Shown here piece after piece: positions 47,694-56,704 of a stretch of DNA of 64,000 nt (within the stretch, counting starts at the first letter, position 1; the number at the start of each line of letters is the position of its first letter). Origin of the DNA: Planctomycetota bacterium (GTDB lineage: Bacteria; Planctomycetota; PLA2); assembly GCA_021776785.1 (NCBI GenBank), contig JAJFFF010000023.1, positions 95,426 through 159,425 on the forward strand, written 5' to 3'. The notes below the pieces were generated by a model. The model was not told where the DNA came from, did not search any database, and was given only the letters and a program-made list of their open reading frames with translations. Position numbers and translations under genes: made by a program.

Positions 47694-50600
47694 ATGCCGG
47701 AACCCATGGACGCAGATTCCCTCCTAGAGCATCGCGCTTTCATGATCGCAATCGCACGCGACCTGCTAGGCGATCGCGCTGCCGCTGAGGACGTCGCACA
47801 GGATGGCCTCATGGCTGCGTTGAAGAAGCCGCCGCGGCGCGCCACCGCGCGGGCCTGGCTTGGCGCCGTGGCGAGAAACCTCGCTCGCACTTCGCTGCGA
47901 AGCCGATTGCGACGCGAACAGCGAGAGCGCCGGTTCGCGCGGACCGAACTCCAGCCGGACCCTGCCGACGGCGTTGCCAGAATCGAAGTCCAGCGACTCC
48001 TGCTCGACGCGGTTCGGCGACTCAAGGAGCCGTACCGCTCCACGGTGATCGCCCGTTATCTCGACGACCTCTCGGTGCGCGAAATCGCCGCAACGCAACG
48101 CGTCGGGATCGAGACCGTCAAGACGCGCTTGCGGCGGGCACTTGTGCAGTTACGAAATGCACTTGATGAGCGCTATGGCGGCGATACGAAAACGTGGTCG
48201 TCGCTACTCATTCCATCGGTATTCGTGCCGCGGTCGAAGTTCGGGCTAGCGACAGGACCAACAATCATGGCGACCAAGACTCTCATTACACTGGGCACCC
48301 TCATTGCGATCGTGTTCGCGGTGTCGCTGGCGTGGCAAGCTGCCGAAACGCAACGGAGGTCCTTACGCGTCGTCCGACCGAACGCGCCCGATCGTGCCCG
48401 CCCAATCGAAATCGACGCGGTCTCACTGGCCGAAGCCGCTGCTCCTCCGCCGGTGAACCTCGCGGCGGTGGACCGGCATCGCGACTTGCACGGCACGGTC
48501 GTAGATCGAGATGGCAGGCCCATCGCGAATGCTGCCATCGGCGCGATTCATCGCCCGTGGGACCGCACCGATGTCCTCGCGCGTTTCCCGGGGGTTGCGG
48601 GCGTGGCAACGACAAGCTCTGTCGACGGCACTTTTTGTTTATCGCTGCATCGCGGCGATGTAGTGGATGCTAGTTTCAGTCGAAGAGGGTTCGCGCCCGT
48701 CGTGCTGCGGAAGCTGCAGGCCGGGGAGCGGGTGCGCGTTGCGCTGGCGCCTGCGGTGGATCTAACGGTCACGGTTCTCGACCACGAACGGCAAGCACTC
48801 AATCGTGCGACGGTCTCGCTCCGTGGCACGGACGACAACGTCCGGCTGGACCGCGCGGCGAGCACGAGTACCGAGGGGCGTGTCAGATTCCGTGACCTTC
48901 CGTCCGGCGCGTTCGTGCGACTCGAAGTGCGGCACCCGCTGCACGGGGCCATGCTCGACGACCCCGCGGTCGAGATCGGTACCGTGCATGAGTTCGAAGT
49001 CGTGTTGCCGAAGGGGCGGACGTTTGATGGCCGGGTCGTCGATGCCGTCACTGGCGAGCCGATCGCGGAAGCCAGCGTGGGAATGAACTGGGACATGAGT
49101 CCAAAGACCCGAACCGATGTCGCGGGTCGGTTTCGCCTCAACGGGTTTGTGCTCCGCATGCAGCAGAAAATCTGCGTTGTGGCCGATGGCTATGCCCGCG
49201 CCGAATCCGCTGCTCGTCGGTCGCCGGATGTCGTCGTCAAAATGACTCCAGAGGCCCGTTTGACGGGACGGGTTGTGGAAGCCGATGGAGAACCCGTACC
49301 GGGCGCCCGCGTCGCAGCCCTCACGGAGTTTGGGATCGGTACCGTGCTCAGTCTTGGCCTTGCCACAAGCGCGGACGACGGCACGTTCACTATCGCGGGG
49401 CTCGATCCGAGGCAGGCTCACTTCGTGGCGGTGAGCGCCACGGGATTTGGGCGTACTGCCAAATTCGTCGAACTCCGTGGCGCGGACCGTGCCGTAACCG
49501 ATATCGGCGAGATTGTGCTCGCGCCAGGGCGGTCCATAGAGGGTCTGCTGTTAGATGCACACGGGCTCCCGGTGCCGCGTCACGTGGTCGAATTGCGCGG
49601 TCCTCGTGGTGAAGTTCGGATTGGTCGCCGCACGATGCTGCATGCGCGTGGCAATCGCGAAACGCGACGGACCGACGACCTCGGCCGGTTCCGGTTCCCC
49701 GAGTTGTCCGCGGGCCAATACGTTGTCTCCGTCGAGCGCGAAGGCGCTGTCGGTAAGACGCAACGCGTTGCCGTCGAGGATCGTGATGTGCTCGACGTCA
49801 CGCTACGATTTGAAGAAACACGTTCCTTCGTGGTGCGCGTTGAAACCGACGAGGGTGATCCTGTGCCGCTTGCATATGTCAGGGTTGTCCACGCTGGCGG
49901 CGAAAGTCACCGGCACTCGGACAAGGATGGGGCAGCCGAGTTTCACGTCAGAGGCGCGGTTCGCGAAGTCGCGATCCGATACGTGATCGGGCCCGGTAGC
50001 AAATTGGCCGATTTCGGAGCGGTCGAGCCGATCGTCGATGTTCCGGAAACCGATCCGGAAGTGAGAATCGTACTGTCGAGATGGGGAGTGCTGCGAGGGC
50101 GCGCCATGATAGGCGACGCGCCGTTGTCCGGTGCAGTCGTAGAGGTGAAGTGGAATGGTTCGAGCCGCACCGCGAACACAAGCGACACCGGTCACTTTCG
50201 GGTCGTCGTACCGCCCAAAAACAACCTGACAGTTCAGGTCGTGGGGCGAGACTACGAAGTGGCGAGCGGCGTTTATGAAACGGATCGGTCATACACGAGC
50301 CCGGCTGTAAAGGCGGTTGCGGGAGCTACCGGCATCGTCTTGCGGGTGGAGCGCGAGAAAGGGGATCGCGAGGTCGTAGTCGTTGTTCGCGATCCGAGCG
50401 GTGCGCCGGTTTCAGGCGCGAGGGTCGGCTACTGGCCAAAGCGTCTGGGGCGGGCGGTTTCGGATGTACGGACTGACGAAAACGGGATGGCTCGGATCGC
50501 AGGCATGCTGGCGCGCGAGGTCTCGATCTACGCTTTGACGGACGCCGACTCCGAGTTTCTTTCGGCGCGGCAGCAAAAAATCGTTCCCGATGGACAGACG

Positions 50601-50885
50601 ATCACGCTGTTGTTTCGTGCGGCGCAGCGGGTTCGCGGGCGCGTTCTCATGAAGTCGGGTGAGCCAGCACCGAGCGCGCGGCTCGATCTAAAGATCGACG
50701 GCGAGATCTGGGGCTGGAATTGCGACGCGCACGGGCACTTCGATTTTCCCGCTCCTTCGGACGCGCGCGAGATCGATTTCAAAATCACCTGGGAGACTCC
50801 GGAGGGGGCGCGCATGATCGCCGTTCGTAAGGGGGTGAGGGAGTGGGATACAGACCTTGTGTTCAAGTTGAAGAATCGCGATTGA
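47694..50885 (+). CDS. ECF sigma-TM-carboxypeptidase-regulatory-like fusion, copy 1
   Basis: 1063 aa. Residues about 10-160 form an ECF-type sigma (FMIAIARDLLGDRAAAEDVAQDGLMAAL in region 2; EPYRSTVIARYLDDLSVREIAATQRVGIETVKTRLRRALVQL in region 4). A hydrophobic helix (about residues 200-220) follows, then many beta-sandwich units with the carboxypeptidase-regulatory-like signature (GTVVDRDGRPIANAAI, GRVVDAVTGEPIAEASV, GRVVEADGEPVPGARV, and others). The layout suggests cytoplasmic sigma and exported sensor repeats. A paralog lies at 52018-55200. No anti-sigma gene adjoins it, so the membrane fusion itself may control activity. Confidence 0.92.
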   Translation: MPEPMDADSLLEHRAFMIAIARDLLGDRAAAEDVAQDGLMAALKKPPRRATARAWLGAVARNLARTSLRSRLRREQRERRFARTELQPDPADGVARIEVQRLLLDAVRRLKEPYRSTVIARYLDDLSVREIAATQRVGIETVKTRLRRALVQLRNALDERYGGDTKTWSSLLIPSVFVPRSKFGLATGPTIMATKTLITLGTLIAIVFAVSLAWQAAETQRRSLRVVRPNAPDRARPIEIDAVSLAEAAAPPPVNLAAVDRHRDLHGTVVDRDGRPIANAAIGAIHRPWDRTDVLARFPGVAGVATTSSVDGTFCLSLHRGDVVDASFSRRGFAPVVLRKLQAGERVRVALAPAVDLTVTVLDHERQALNRATVSLRGTDDNVRLDRAASTSTEGRVRFRDLPSGAFVRLEVRHPLHGAMLDDPAVEIGTVHEFEVVLPKGRTFDGRVVDAVTGEPIAEASVGMNWDMSPKTRTDVAGRFRLNGFVLRMQQKICVVADGYARAESAARRSPDVVVKMTPEARLTGRVVEADGEPVPGARVAALTEFGIGTVLSLGLATSADDGTFTIAGLDPRQAHFVAVSATGFGRTAKFVELRGADRAVTDIGEIVLAPGRSIEGLLLDAHGLPVPRHVVELRGPRGEVRIGRRTMLHARGNRETRRTDDLGRFRFPELSAGQYVVSVEREGAVGKTQRVAVEDRDVLDVTLRFEETRSFVVRVETDEGDPVPLAYVRVVHAGGESHRHSDKDGAAEFHVRGAVREVAIRYVIGPGSKLADFGAVEPIVDVPETDPEVRIVLSRWGVLRGRAMIGDAPLSGAVVEVKWNGSSRTANTSDTGHFRVVVPPKNNLTVQVVGRDYEVASGVYETDRSYTSPAVKAVAGATGIVLRVEREKGDREVVVVVRDPSGAPVSGARVGYWPKRLGRAVSDVRTDENGMARIAGMLAREVSIYALTDADSEFLSARQQKIVPDGQTITLLFRAAQRVRGRVLMKSGEPAPSARLDLKIDGEIWGWNCDAHGHFDFPAPSDAREIDFKITWETPEGARMIAVRKGVREWDTDLVFKLKNRD

Positions 50886-50994
50886 GTGCAGGGTCGCCCG
50901 CAACGGGATCGGACACGAGCACCGGTCACGCTGGGATTCCCATCCCAGACGCCGCATAGGGCGCGGTGTCCGCGCACCTCTCGATGGCGACGGC

Positions 50995-51297
50995 TTGCAT
51001 GGTTGGCTTGATTGCTGCAAACACGGAGCGGTTAGCAAGGAGAAGTATGCGCGTCTTTCTGGCCGCGATGCAGACCCCGTCACTTTGTGGTTCGACAGTA
51101 CCGAAGTCGAGTTACAGTTGGATCGTAACGAACAGTGGCGGCGCCTACAGGACGCCGCAACTGCTCTTGAACGGCCTTGCGCGCTGCGGGCCATAAGAAA
51201 CTTCGACCGGCTCCATCCAACATGCCTCATTGCCGCGACGGATCCTCCCTGGTTTGCCCTGAATGCTCTTGTTCGTTTGATCGGCGCACGCGTCTGA
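50995..51297 (+). CDS. Small hypothetical protein
   Basis: 100 aa. The middle (DPVTLWFDSTEVELQLDRNEQWRRLQDAATAL) looks like a genuine folded segment, whereas the ends are of low quality. It overlaps the following frame by 76 bp, so one of the two starts or ends may be wrong. The function is unknown. It lies between the two sigma fusion genes. Confidence 0.35.
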   Translation: MHGWLDCCKHGAVSKEKYARLSGRDADPVTLWFDSTEVELQLDRNEQWRRLQDAATALERPCALRAIRNFDRLHPTCLIAATDPPWFALNALVRLIGARV

Positions 51298-51638
51298 GGC
51301 TCCTCTCGCCTGTATTGTTCCGCCGCCTTCCGCAGCCGTGCCCTCATTGCGGCCTCACCGTCACCTACGGTGTTCAGGCGTGGCGGTGCGCGCGACTGGG
51401 TCTTCTCTTGTTTTTCTTGCCCGGAACCGTCTACGTCACACTTGTCGTGCGCGCGCTAGCGATTTCCGGCCGGGATGGAATTGCGCACGCGCTCGAGGGC
51501 GTCGAAGCGCTGCTTTCGGTTCCCATCATCTTGGGAGGCGTTTGCGCGAGCTACGGGTTTTTGACGCTCCAGTTGGAGAAAGCGGACGTATCCGCGAGCG
51601 AACGCGACTCAGGTTATGCGGATTCGAAGACGGATTGA
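51222..51638 (+). CDS. Zinc-ribbon membrane protein
   Basis: 138 aa from ATG 51222. Two CPxC pairs (VCPEC near residue 13 and PCPHC near residue 36) form a zinc ribbon, followed by two transmembrane helices (about 55-75, LLLFFLPGTVYVTLVVRALAI; and about 90-110, ALLSVPIILGGVCASYGF). An acidic tail follows. No family is recognised. The ribbon would be cytoplasmic or peripheral and could bind a partner. Confidence 0.6.
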   Translation: MPHCRDGSSLVCPECSCSFDRRTRLRLLSPVLFRRLPQPCPHCGLTVTYGVQAWRCARLGLLLFFLPGTVYVTLVVRALAISGRDGIAHALEGVEALLSVPIILGGVCASYGFLTLQLEKADVSASERDSGYADSKTD

Positions 51639-52017
51639 GATCGAGAGCAAGCCTCTGTCACTCCCGTCCGGATGAAGTCACTACCATGTACCTAGCAGGG
51701 GAGCCTGCTTCGTGAACGCCGCGAGGTTGCGCCGCTCAGAATCATGTTGATCGGCGTCTTTTGGGGCCGGTGCCGGGATCCTTGAACCATCCCAGGAACC
51801 CGACTATGGGGTCTAGTTCCAGCACGGCAGCTTCGCAAGCATGACCAACGTGATCTGATTGTCGGTAGGAGGCGCGAACGTAGAATCGACACACTCTTTG
51901 TCCATGTCACGCGTTGCCGTGCGGATCGACGCGGCGTGTGCACCGTATCGTGCTCAGCATGTGGGAGCTGTTTGAACCCTGCGAGTGCTGTGTGGCAACT
52001 CTATGGTGGAAGTACCT
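51639..52017. other. Intergenic region before the second sigma fusion gene
   Basis: 379 bp without a convincing gene. The only notable feature is a run of short frames on both strands. The promoter for 52018 should be here. Confidence 0.45.
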
Positions 52018-55000
52018 ATGCCGCCGCTCGATCCCAAGCTTCTGATGAAGCACCGCTCCTTCATGGTGGCCATTGCACGGCAACTGCTTGACGACTCTCA
52101 TCAAGCCGAGGACGTTGCTCAGGATGCGATCCTCGCCGCACTGGAAAAAGACTCAGTCGGGGGGGCGACACGCGGGTGGTTCGGGGCCGTCGCTCGAAAT
52201 CTGGCACGACTGAGGATTCGGAGACAGGCTCGACGCTTACGGCGCGAGCGATTGGTGGCCCAACCGGAAGCGTACGACTCTTCGGATCAGCTCGCCCACG
52301 TCGAGCTTCAGCGACAGATCGCGGATGAGGTGCTCCGGCTTGCCGAGCCGTACCGTTCAACTGTGATCGCGCGCTACTTTGAAGACCGAACGGTGCGGCA
52401 AATCGCGGCGGCGGAATGTGTTTCCCGGGACACGATCAAGACCCGACTTCGGCGCGCGCTCGTGCAGCTGCGCGGACGCCTCGATGGGGCGCAGCGCGAC
52501 GGTGCACGGGCATGGATTCCGACATTGGTTCTGATCGCGGGCCACCGGCGGTTTTCCGTCGCGTCCACTGGAGTGTTGATCATGTCGAGCAAGTCTCTTG
52601 TGACCATTTCCACCGTCCTTGCGGTGCTGATGCTGTTTCTTGTCTTTGACCGACGCGGCGCTTCCCAGGGAGCGACCCGCGCTCGCTCCGGGCAGACACC
52701 CGCGCCTCAAACACTGGACCGCGCTGCCGAAAACTCGATGGACCACCCGGTCGATGTTTCGACCATTGATCGCCACCGAGATCTTTTTGGCGTTGTAGTT
52801 GACAGAAGTGGCAACCCGGTCGCCGGGGCTCGAATTGTGGCCATTCACTATCTGTGGTCCCGCACCGACGTGCTTGCGCGGTCCCCCGGAGTCGACGGTG
52901 TTCACACGACAAGCGCGTCGGACGGTACGTTCCGTCTTGCGCTCCGCCGACGTCAGGTGGTCAACCTTTGGGTGTCCGCTAAGGGTTTTGCGAACGCAGA
53001 GTTTCGATCCTTGCAGGCGGGTGAGCGAACGCGGGTCGTCTTGGCGCCTCCCGGCGCCTTGACCGTGTCGGTTGTGAACTCAAAGAGGGAACCGGTTGTC
53101 GGAGCTAGCGTACGCGTGCTCCGTCCCGGTGATGGCGCGGTGGTGAATCGTGCGTCGATGACGGACGCGACCGGGATCGCCCGCTTTGCAGATCTACCGG
53201 TAGGCATACAGGTTTCCGTGGGAGCAACGCATCCACGGCATGGTGCGCGGCTAGGCGCTGTGAAGGCCCTTGTCGGTGGCCGTGCGGAGATCGTCCTGCC
53301 GATAGGCGCTGTGTTCGCGGGGTCGGTCGTGGATGAGGCGGGAAAGCCGATTGCGGGCGCGCGCGTTGGTATGAGTTGGGCCCTTGTTCCGTCGACCCGA
53401 ACAGACGCCGACGGGAGGTTCGCGATCAATGGATACGTCGGTGGCGATGTTTACCAGCAGCTTCATGTCGTCGCAACGGGTTATGCGAGAGCTCGACTGC
53501 GGGTCGGCGCGCGGTCACAGCTGCGCATTGTGTTGAAGGCGGAAGCGCGAATCGTCGGTCGCGTTATAGACGCAGCGGGTACCCCAATCGATGGTGCGCG
53601 TGTCGCAGCCCTATCGGAGGAGGACGGCACTCGGAGCCGTCTTAGTATCGGGCACGCGAACACCGGCACCGACGGCCGCTTCGAGATAGCCGGATTGGAC
53701 CCGGGCCTGTTGCTAAAGGTATCCGTCAACGCTAGCGGATTTGGCCGTGTGACGTTCGCCACGACGCCTGAACGGGCTGGCGAACATGTAATCGGTGATG
53801 TCCAGCTCGGCGCCCCGCTCGCGGTCGAGGGCGTGTTACAAGACTCATCCGGCAAGCCTCTTCCGCGCTACGTCGTGACTCTCCGCGGGCCCGACGCATC
53901 GTGTGGATTGAACCCGGCGCGAACGAGAGAGGTTGGCGGCAGCATGCTGCACGTGCGCAACAACAAAGAACAACGTCATACCGATGATCTCGGCCGTTTT
54001 CGTTTCCCTGACTTATCGCCCGGGCAGTACGAGATATCTGCAACCCGCCAGGGCGGACGCGGCGGGCTCCGCAAAGTTGTTCTGCGATCGACGGACCTCT
54101 TTGACGTGAGACTTGAACTCGAGCCCGGGAGAGATTTCCGTGTGAGAGTTGTGACCGATCGTGGAGCGCCCGTGCCCAACGCGTATCTCATCGCGAACCA
54201 CGAAGCTGGACAGAGCAACGGTACGACGGATGACGACGGCTATGCGCAGCTGTTTGTCAAGGGATCGGTAAGCCGTGTCAGGGTTCGGCACGTGTTCAGC
54301 ACACCCGGTCAGCCTACGCCTTCGCTTGGGCCAGTGCAGCCGACTCGCGACATTCAAAGTGATGCCACAAGCGTCCAGATTGTCATGACGGAATGGATCC
54401 TTGTTGCGGGGCGGACCTTGTTTGCCGGAGAACCGATTGCTGATGCTCTTGTAACCGCGCGTTGGCTCGGAGGCGCCAAGACAATGACGACGAGCGCCAA
54501 TGGCACGTTTCGATTCTCGGCACCTCCGGGTGCAGACGTGACAATTCGCGTGCTCGGGCGGCACGTACCCGCCAAGTTCGGCGGCTTTGTCAACGACCCG
54601 TCGTACACCAGTCAGCCAGTGCGTGTGAAGGCGGGCGAGGGCGCAATCGAGTTGGTTGTTGAACGCGTCAAGGAAGATCGAGATCTGACGGTTCATGTTC
54701 TTGACCCGGACGGCGAACCGCTCGCTGGTGTCGCGGTCGGGTTTTGGCCACAACGCTCCGGCCGAAACTCGCCGCGGCAAAAAACCGATGACGCCGGCGT
54801 GGCACGACTCAAAAAACTACCTGCGAGGGAGATTTCGATTTATGTCGTTGTCGCCGCTGACGCGGGGTTTCTTGAGCCTCGCCATGCGCGGCTTGTACCT
54901 GAAAGCCAGGTGCTTACGCTTCGTTGTCGCGCGCAACGACATGTTCGGGTTCGAGTGATTCACGCAGATGGCGAGCCCGCGCCCGGCGCACGAATCACAT

Positions 55001-55200
55001 TGCTGATTGCTGGCGAAACTTGGGCGTGGAACTGCGATGGCGACGGGCAATATGTCGCCCCGGTGCCGTCAAGCGCGATGACCTTCGATGTTAGCGCGTC
55101 GTGGGACGCGCCGGATGGAACGCACCACACGGGTTCCCTTAAGGGACATCGCGTAGGCCACGCGCCGCCAACCGTTGTGCTAGGTAATACTGATGAGTAG
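52018..55200 (+). CDS. ECF sigma-TM-carboxypeptidase-regulatory-like fusion, copy 2
   Basis: 1060 aa from ATG 52018 (ATG 52003 is also possible). It is colinear with the gene at 47694: sigma region 2 (FMVAIARQLLDDSHQAEDVAQDAILAAL), region 4 (EPYRSTVIARYFEDRTVRQIAAAECVSRDTIKTRLRRALVQL), a transmembrane helix (about 195-212, LVTISTVLAVLMLFLVF), and the same series of repeat units (GVVVDRSGNPVAGARI, GSVVDEAGKPIAGARV and others). The two genes are an ancient tandem duplication separated by about 1.1 kb. It overlaps the next gene, so it heads an operon with two exported proteins. Confidence 0.92.
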   Translation: MPPLDPKLLMKHRSFMVAIARQLLDDSHQAEDVAQDAILAALEKDSVGGATRGWFGAVARNLARLRIRRQARRLRRERLVAQPEAYDSSDQLAHVELQRQIADEVLRLAEPYRSTVIARYFEDRTVRQIAAAECVSRDTIKTRLRRALVQLRGRLDGAQRDGARAWIPTLVLIAGHRRFSVASTGVLIMSSKSLVTISTVLAVLMLFLVFDRRGASQGATRARSGQTPAPQTLDRAAENSMDHPVDVSTIDRHRDLFGVVVDRSGNPVAGARIVAIHYLWSRTDVLARSPGVDGVHTTSASDGTFRLALRRRQVVNLWVSAKGFANAEFRSLQAGERTRVVLAPPGALTVSVVNSKREPVVGASVRVLRPGDGAVVNRASMTDATGIARFADLPVGIQVSVGATHPRHGARLGAVKALVGGRAEIVLPIGAVFAGSVVDEAGKPIAGARVGMSWALVPSTRTDADGRFAINGYVGGDVYQQLHVVATGYARARLRVGARSQLRIVLKAEARIVGRVIDAAGTPIDGARVAALSEEDGTRSRLSIGHANTGTDGRFEIAGLDPGLLLKVSVNASGFGRVTFATTPERAGEHVIGDVQLGAPLAVEGVLQDSSGKPLPRYVVTLRGPDASCGLNPARTREVGGSMLHVRNNKEQRHTDDLGRFRFPDLSPGQYEISATRQGGRGGLRKVVLRSTDLFDVRLELEPGRDFRVRVVTDRGAPVPNAYLIANHEAGQSNGTTDDDGYAQLFVKGSVSRVRVRHVFSTPGQPTPSLGPVQPTRDIQSDATSVQIVMTEWILVAGRTLFAGEPIADALVTARWLGGAKTMTTSANGTFRFSAPPGADVTIRVLGRHVPAKFGGFVNDPSYTSQPVRVKAGEGAIELVVERVKEDRDLTVHVLDPDGEPLAGVAVGFWPQRSGRNSPRQKTDDAGVARLKKLPAREISIYVVVAADAGFLEPRHARLVPESQVLTLRCRAQRHVRVRVIHADGEPAPGARITLLIAGETWAWNCDGDGQYVAPVPSSAMTFDVSASWDAPDGTHHTGSLKGHRVGHAPPTVVLGNTDE

Positions 55201-56704
55201 ATCCACAATTGTAGCGATCGTCTGGACGGTCGGCGTCGCTGCGCAGATCACACATGGCGCGCCGCCAGACTGGTTGCTCCCTCTAGACGCGTCGCCCTAT
55301 GCGGCGATCGCCGACGTAGAAGCTGTACTGCAGGCGCGCGCGGGAGTGGTTCAAATCCAGCTCACGGCGTCGCGCCGGGCTCCGGAGAAGCGGACTCTTG
55401 TGGGCGCATTGCAGCGTCGCGAGGACGGTGGCTATTCCTTCTCGCCGTTGCGACAACATCATGGGGCTGTCGAGCACTGGTTTGTGCGCGGCGTCCCAGA
55501 TGGGCGAGTCCGTCGGGGCAACCGAGTAATCGTCCGACTACGCGGCGTTCAACGTTTACTGGCGCTCTATTCCTTTGGTGCCTCATGCGAACGACTCGAT
55601 GATCAATATGGTCGCGGCATGGCTCACGTCGCACGACGTGGAACGAAGGATGAGCCAGCAGAGGCGTATCACGAGCGAATCTATGGATTCGATGTGGAGG
55701 CGGTTGTCGCGACCCACGACGTCAAGAGCTATGAGCGCATCGCGCAAGCCTGGAATGACGCCGGAGCAACCATCGACGCTCAGGTAGCCGCTGGAGACTG
55801 GAAGGACGCCATCGAATCGGTCCATCAGCGGGATGAATGGGCACGCGTCTGCGACCAAGAGAGGACCGCCTTGCCGGCCCGGCGCTGCTTGCGACTAGCA
55901 CAGCTTGTCGAGGCCGGGCCCAGCACGTGGTATCGACGGGACTATCGGGAGCTACCGGGACGGATCGCTGAGTGGAAAAGCTGGCCAATCGGATGGCGTT
56001 CCACCGTGCTGAGTTTCTTGGCGCCGCGCGTTGCTGGATGGGACGCTCAGCTTCGTCGCGCGACGGCGGAACGGCTTCTCGAACATCCTGAGGAAACCTC
56101 CCGCACACGTGGACTTGTCACGGCGCTGGGGTACGGCAAGCAGCTCGCCGCGAAACGCGAGCAAGCGAGGGAAGCCGCTCGCCAGATCGCCAGACGCTTG
56201 CAGAAACGCCTTGACACATTTCAGCTGGCAGAAGCCTGGATCGAGCTCGACCGCTTGACCAGGATTCCGTCTCAATTCCGCGGGAGGGCGCTACGCGATG
56301 CCGCGCTACTCCGGTTTCGTGCAACGCTGTCGTTTTGTCGCGCGGCCGAGGAGGGTGCGCGCAATGGGCGGGCGCTCAATCAAATCTTTGATGGGGCGAT
56401 CAACAACGGCGCGGTGATCTCGAGAGTGTTTTCGATCCGCGTCGAGGACTTCATGCGGCAGCGTGTACTGCCCCTCCTCACGGCCGATCAGCGCCAGAGG
56501 GTCGCGACGCACCTTCTGGCGATCGCTCGAGAGGCCGGTGAAGCGCGGCGTATCGGTCGACTCCAGCACGGTCTTCTGCTGCTGGTTCCTTTCCGCTCCG
56601 AAGAGACGTCCGTCTTGGTGTCGGTGCTACGTAAACAACTGTCTGCGTCCGAGCGGAAGACGCTGGAATCCGTTCTCGTTCGATTGACATGGGAGGTGAA
56701 GTAA
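55193..56704 (+). CDS. Secreted protein of unknown function in the sigma-fusion operon
   Basis: 503 aa with an N-terminal signal peptide (about residues 1-22, ending ITHGAPPDW). The start ATG overlaps the upstream stop (ATGAG). The body is rich in Arg and Glu and appears mainly helical (DIARRLQKRLDTF-like segments), with a C-terminal LHGLLLLVPFRSEETSVLVSVL stretch. No family is recognised. Overlaps on both sides tie it to the upstream sigma fusion and the downstream lipoprotein, so it is probably a regulated partner. Confidence 0.7.
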   Translation: MSRSTIVAIVWTVGVAAQITHGAPPDWLLPLDASPYAAIADVEAVLQARAGVVQIQLTASRRAPEKRTLVGALQRREDGGYSFSPLRQHHGAVEHWFVRGVPDGRVRRGNRVIVRLRGVQRLLALYSFGASCERLDDQYGRGMAHVARRGTKDEPAEAYHERIYGFDVEAVVATHDVKSYERIAQAWNDAGATIDAQVAAGDWKDAIESVHQRDEWARVCDQERTALPARRCLRLAQLVEAGPSTWYRRDYRELPGRIAEWKSWPIGWRSTVLSFLAPRVAGWDAQLRRATAERLLEHPEETSRTRGLVTALGYGKQLAAKREQAREAARQIARRLQKRLDTFQLAEAWIELDRLTRIPSQFRGRALRDAALLRFRATLSFCRAAEEGARNGRALNQIFDGAINNGAVISRVFSIRVEDFMRQRVLPLLTADQRQRVATHLLAIAREAGEARRIGRLQHGLLLLVPFRSEETSVLVSVLRKQLSASERKTLESVLVRLTWEVK

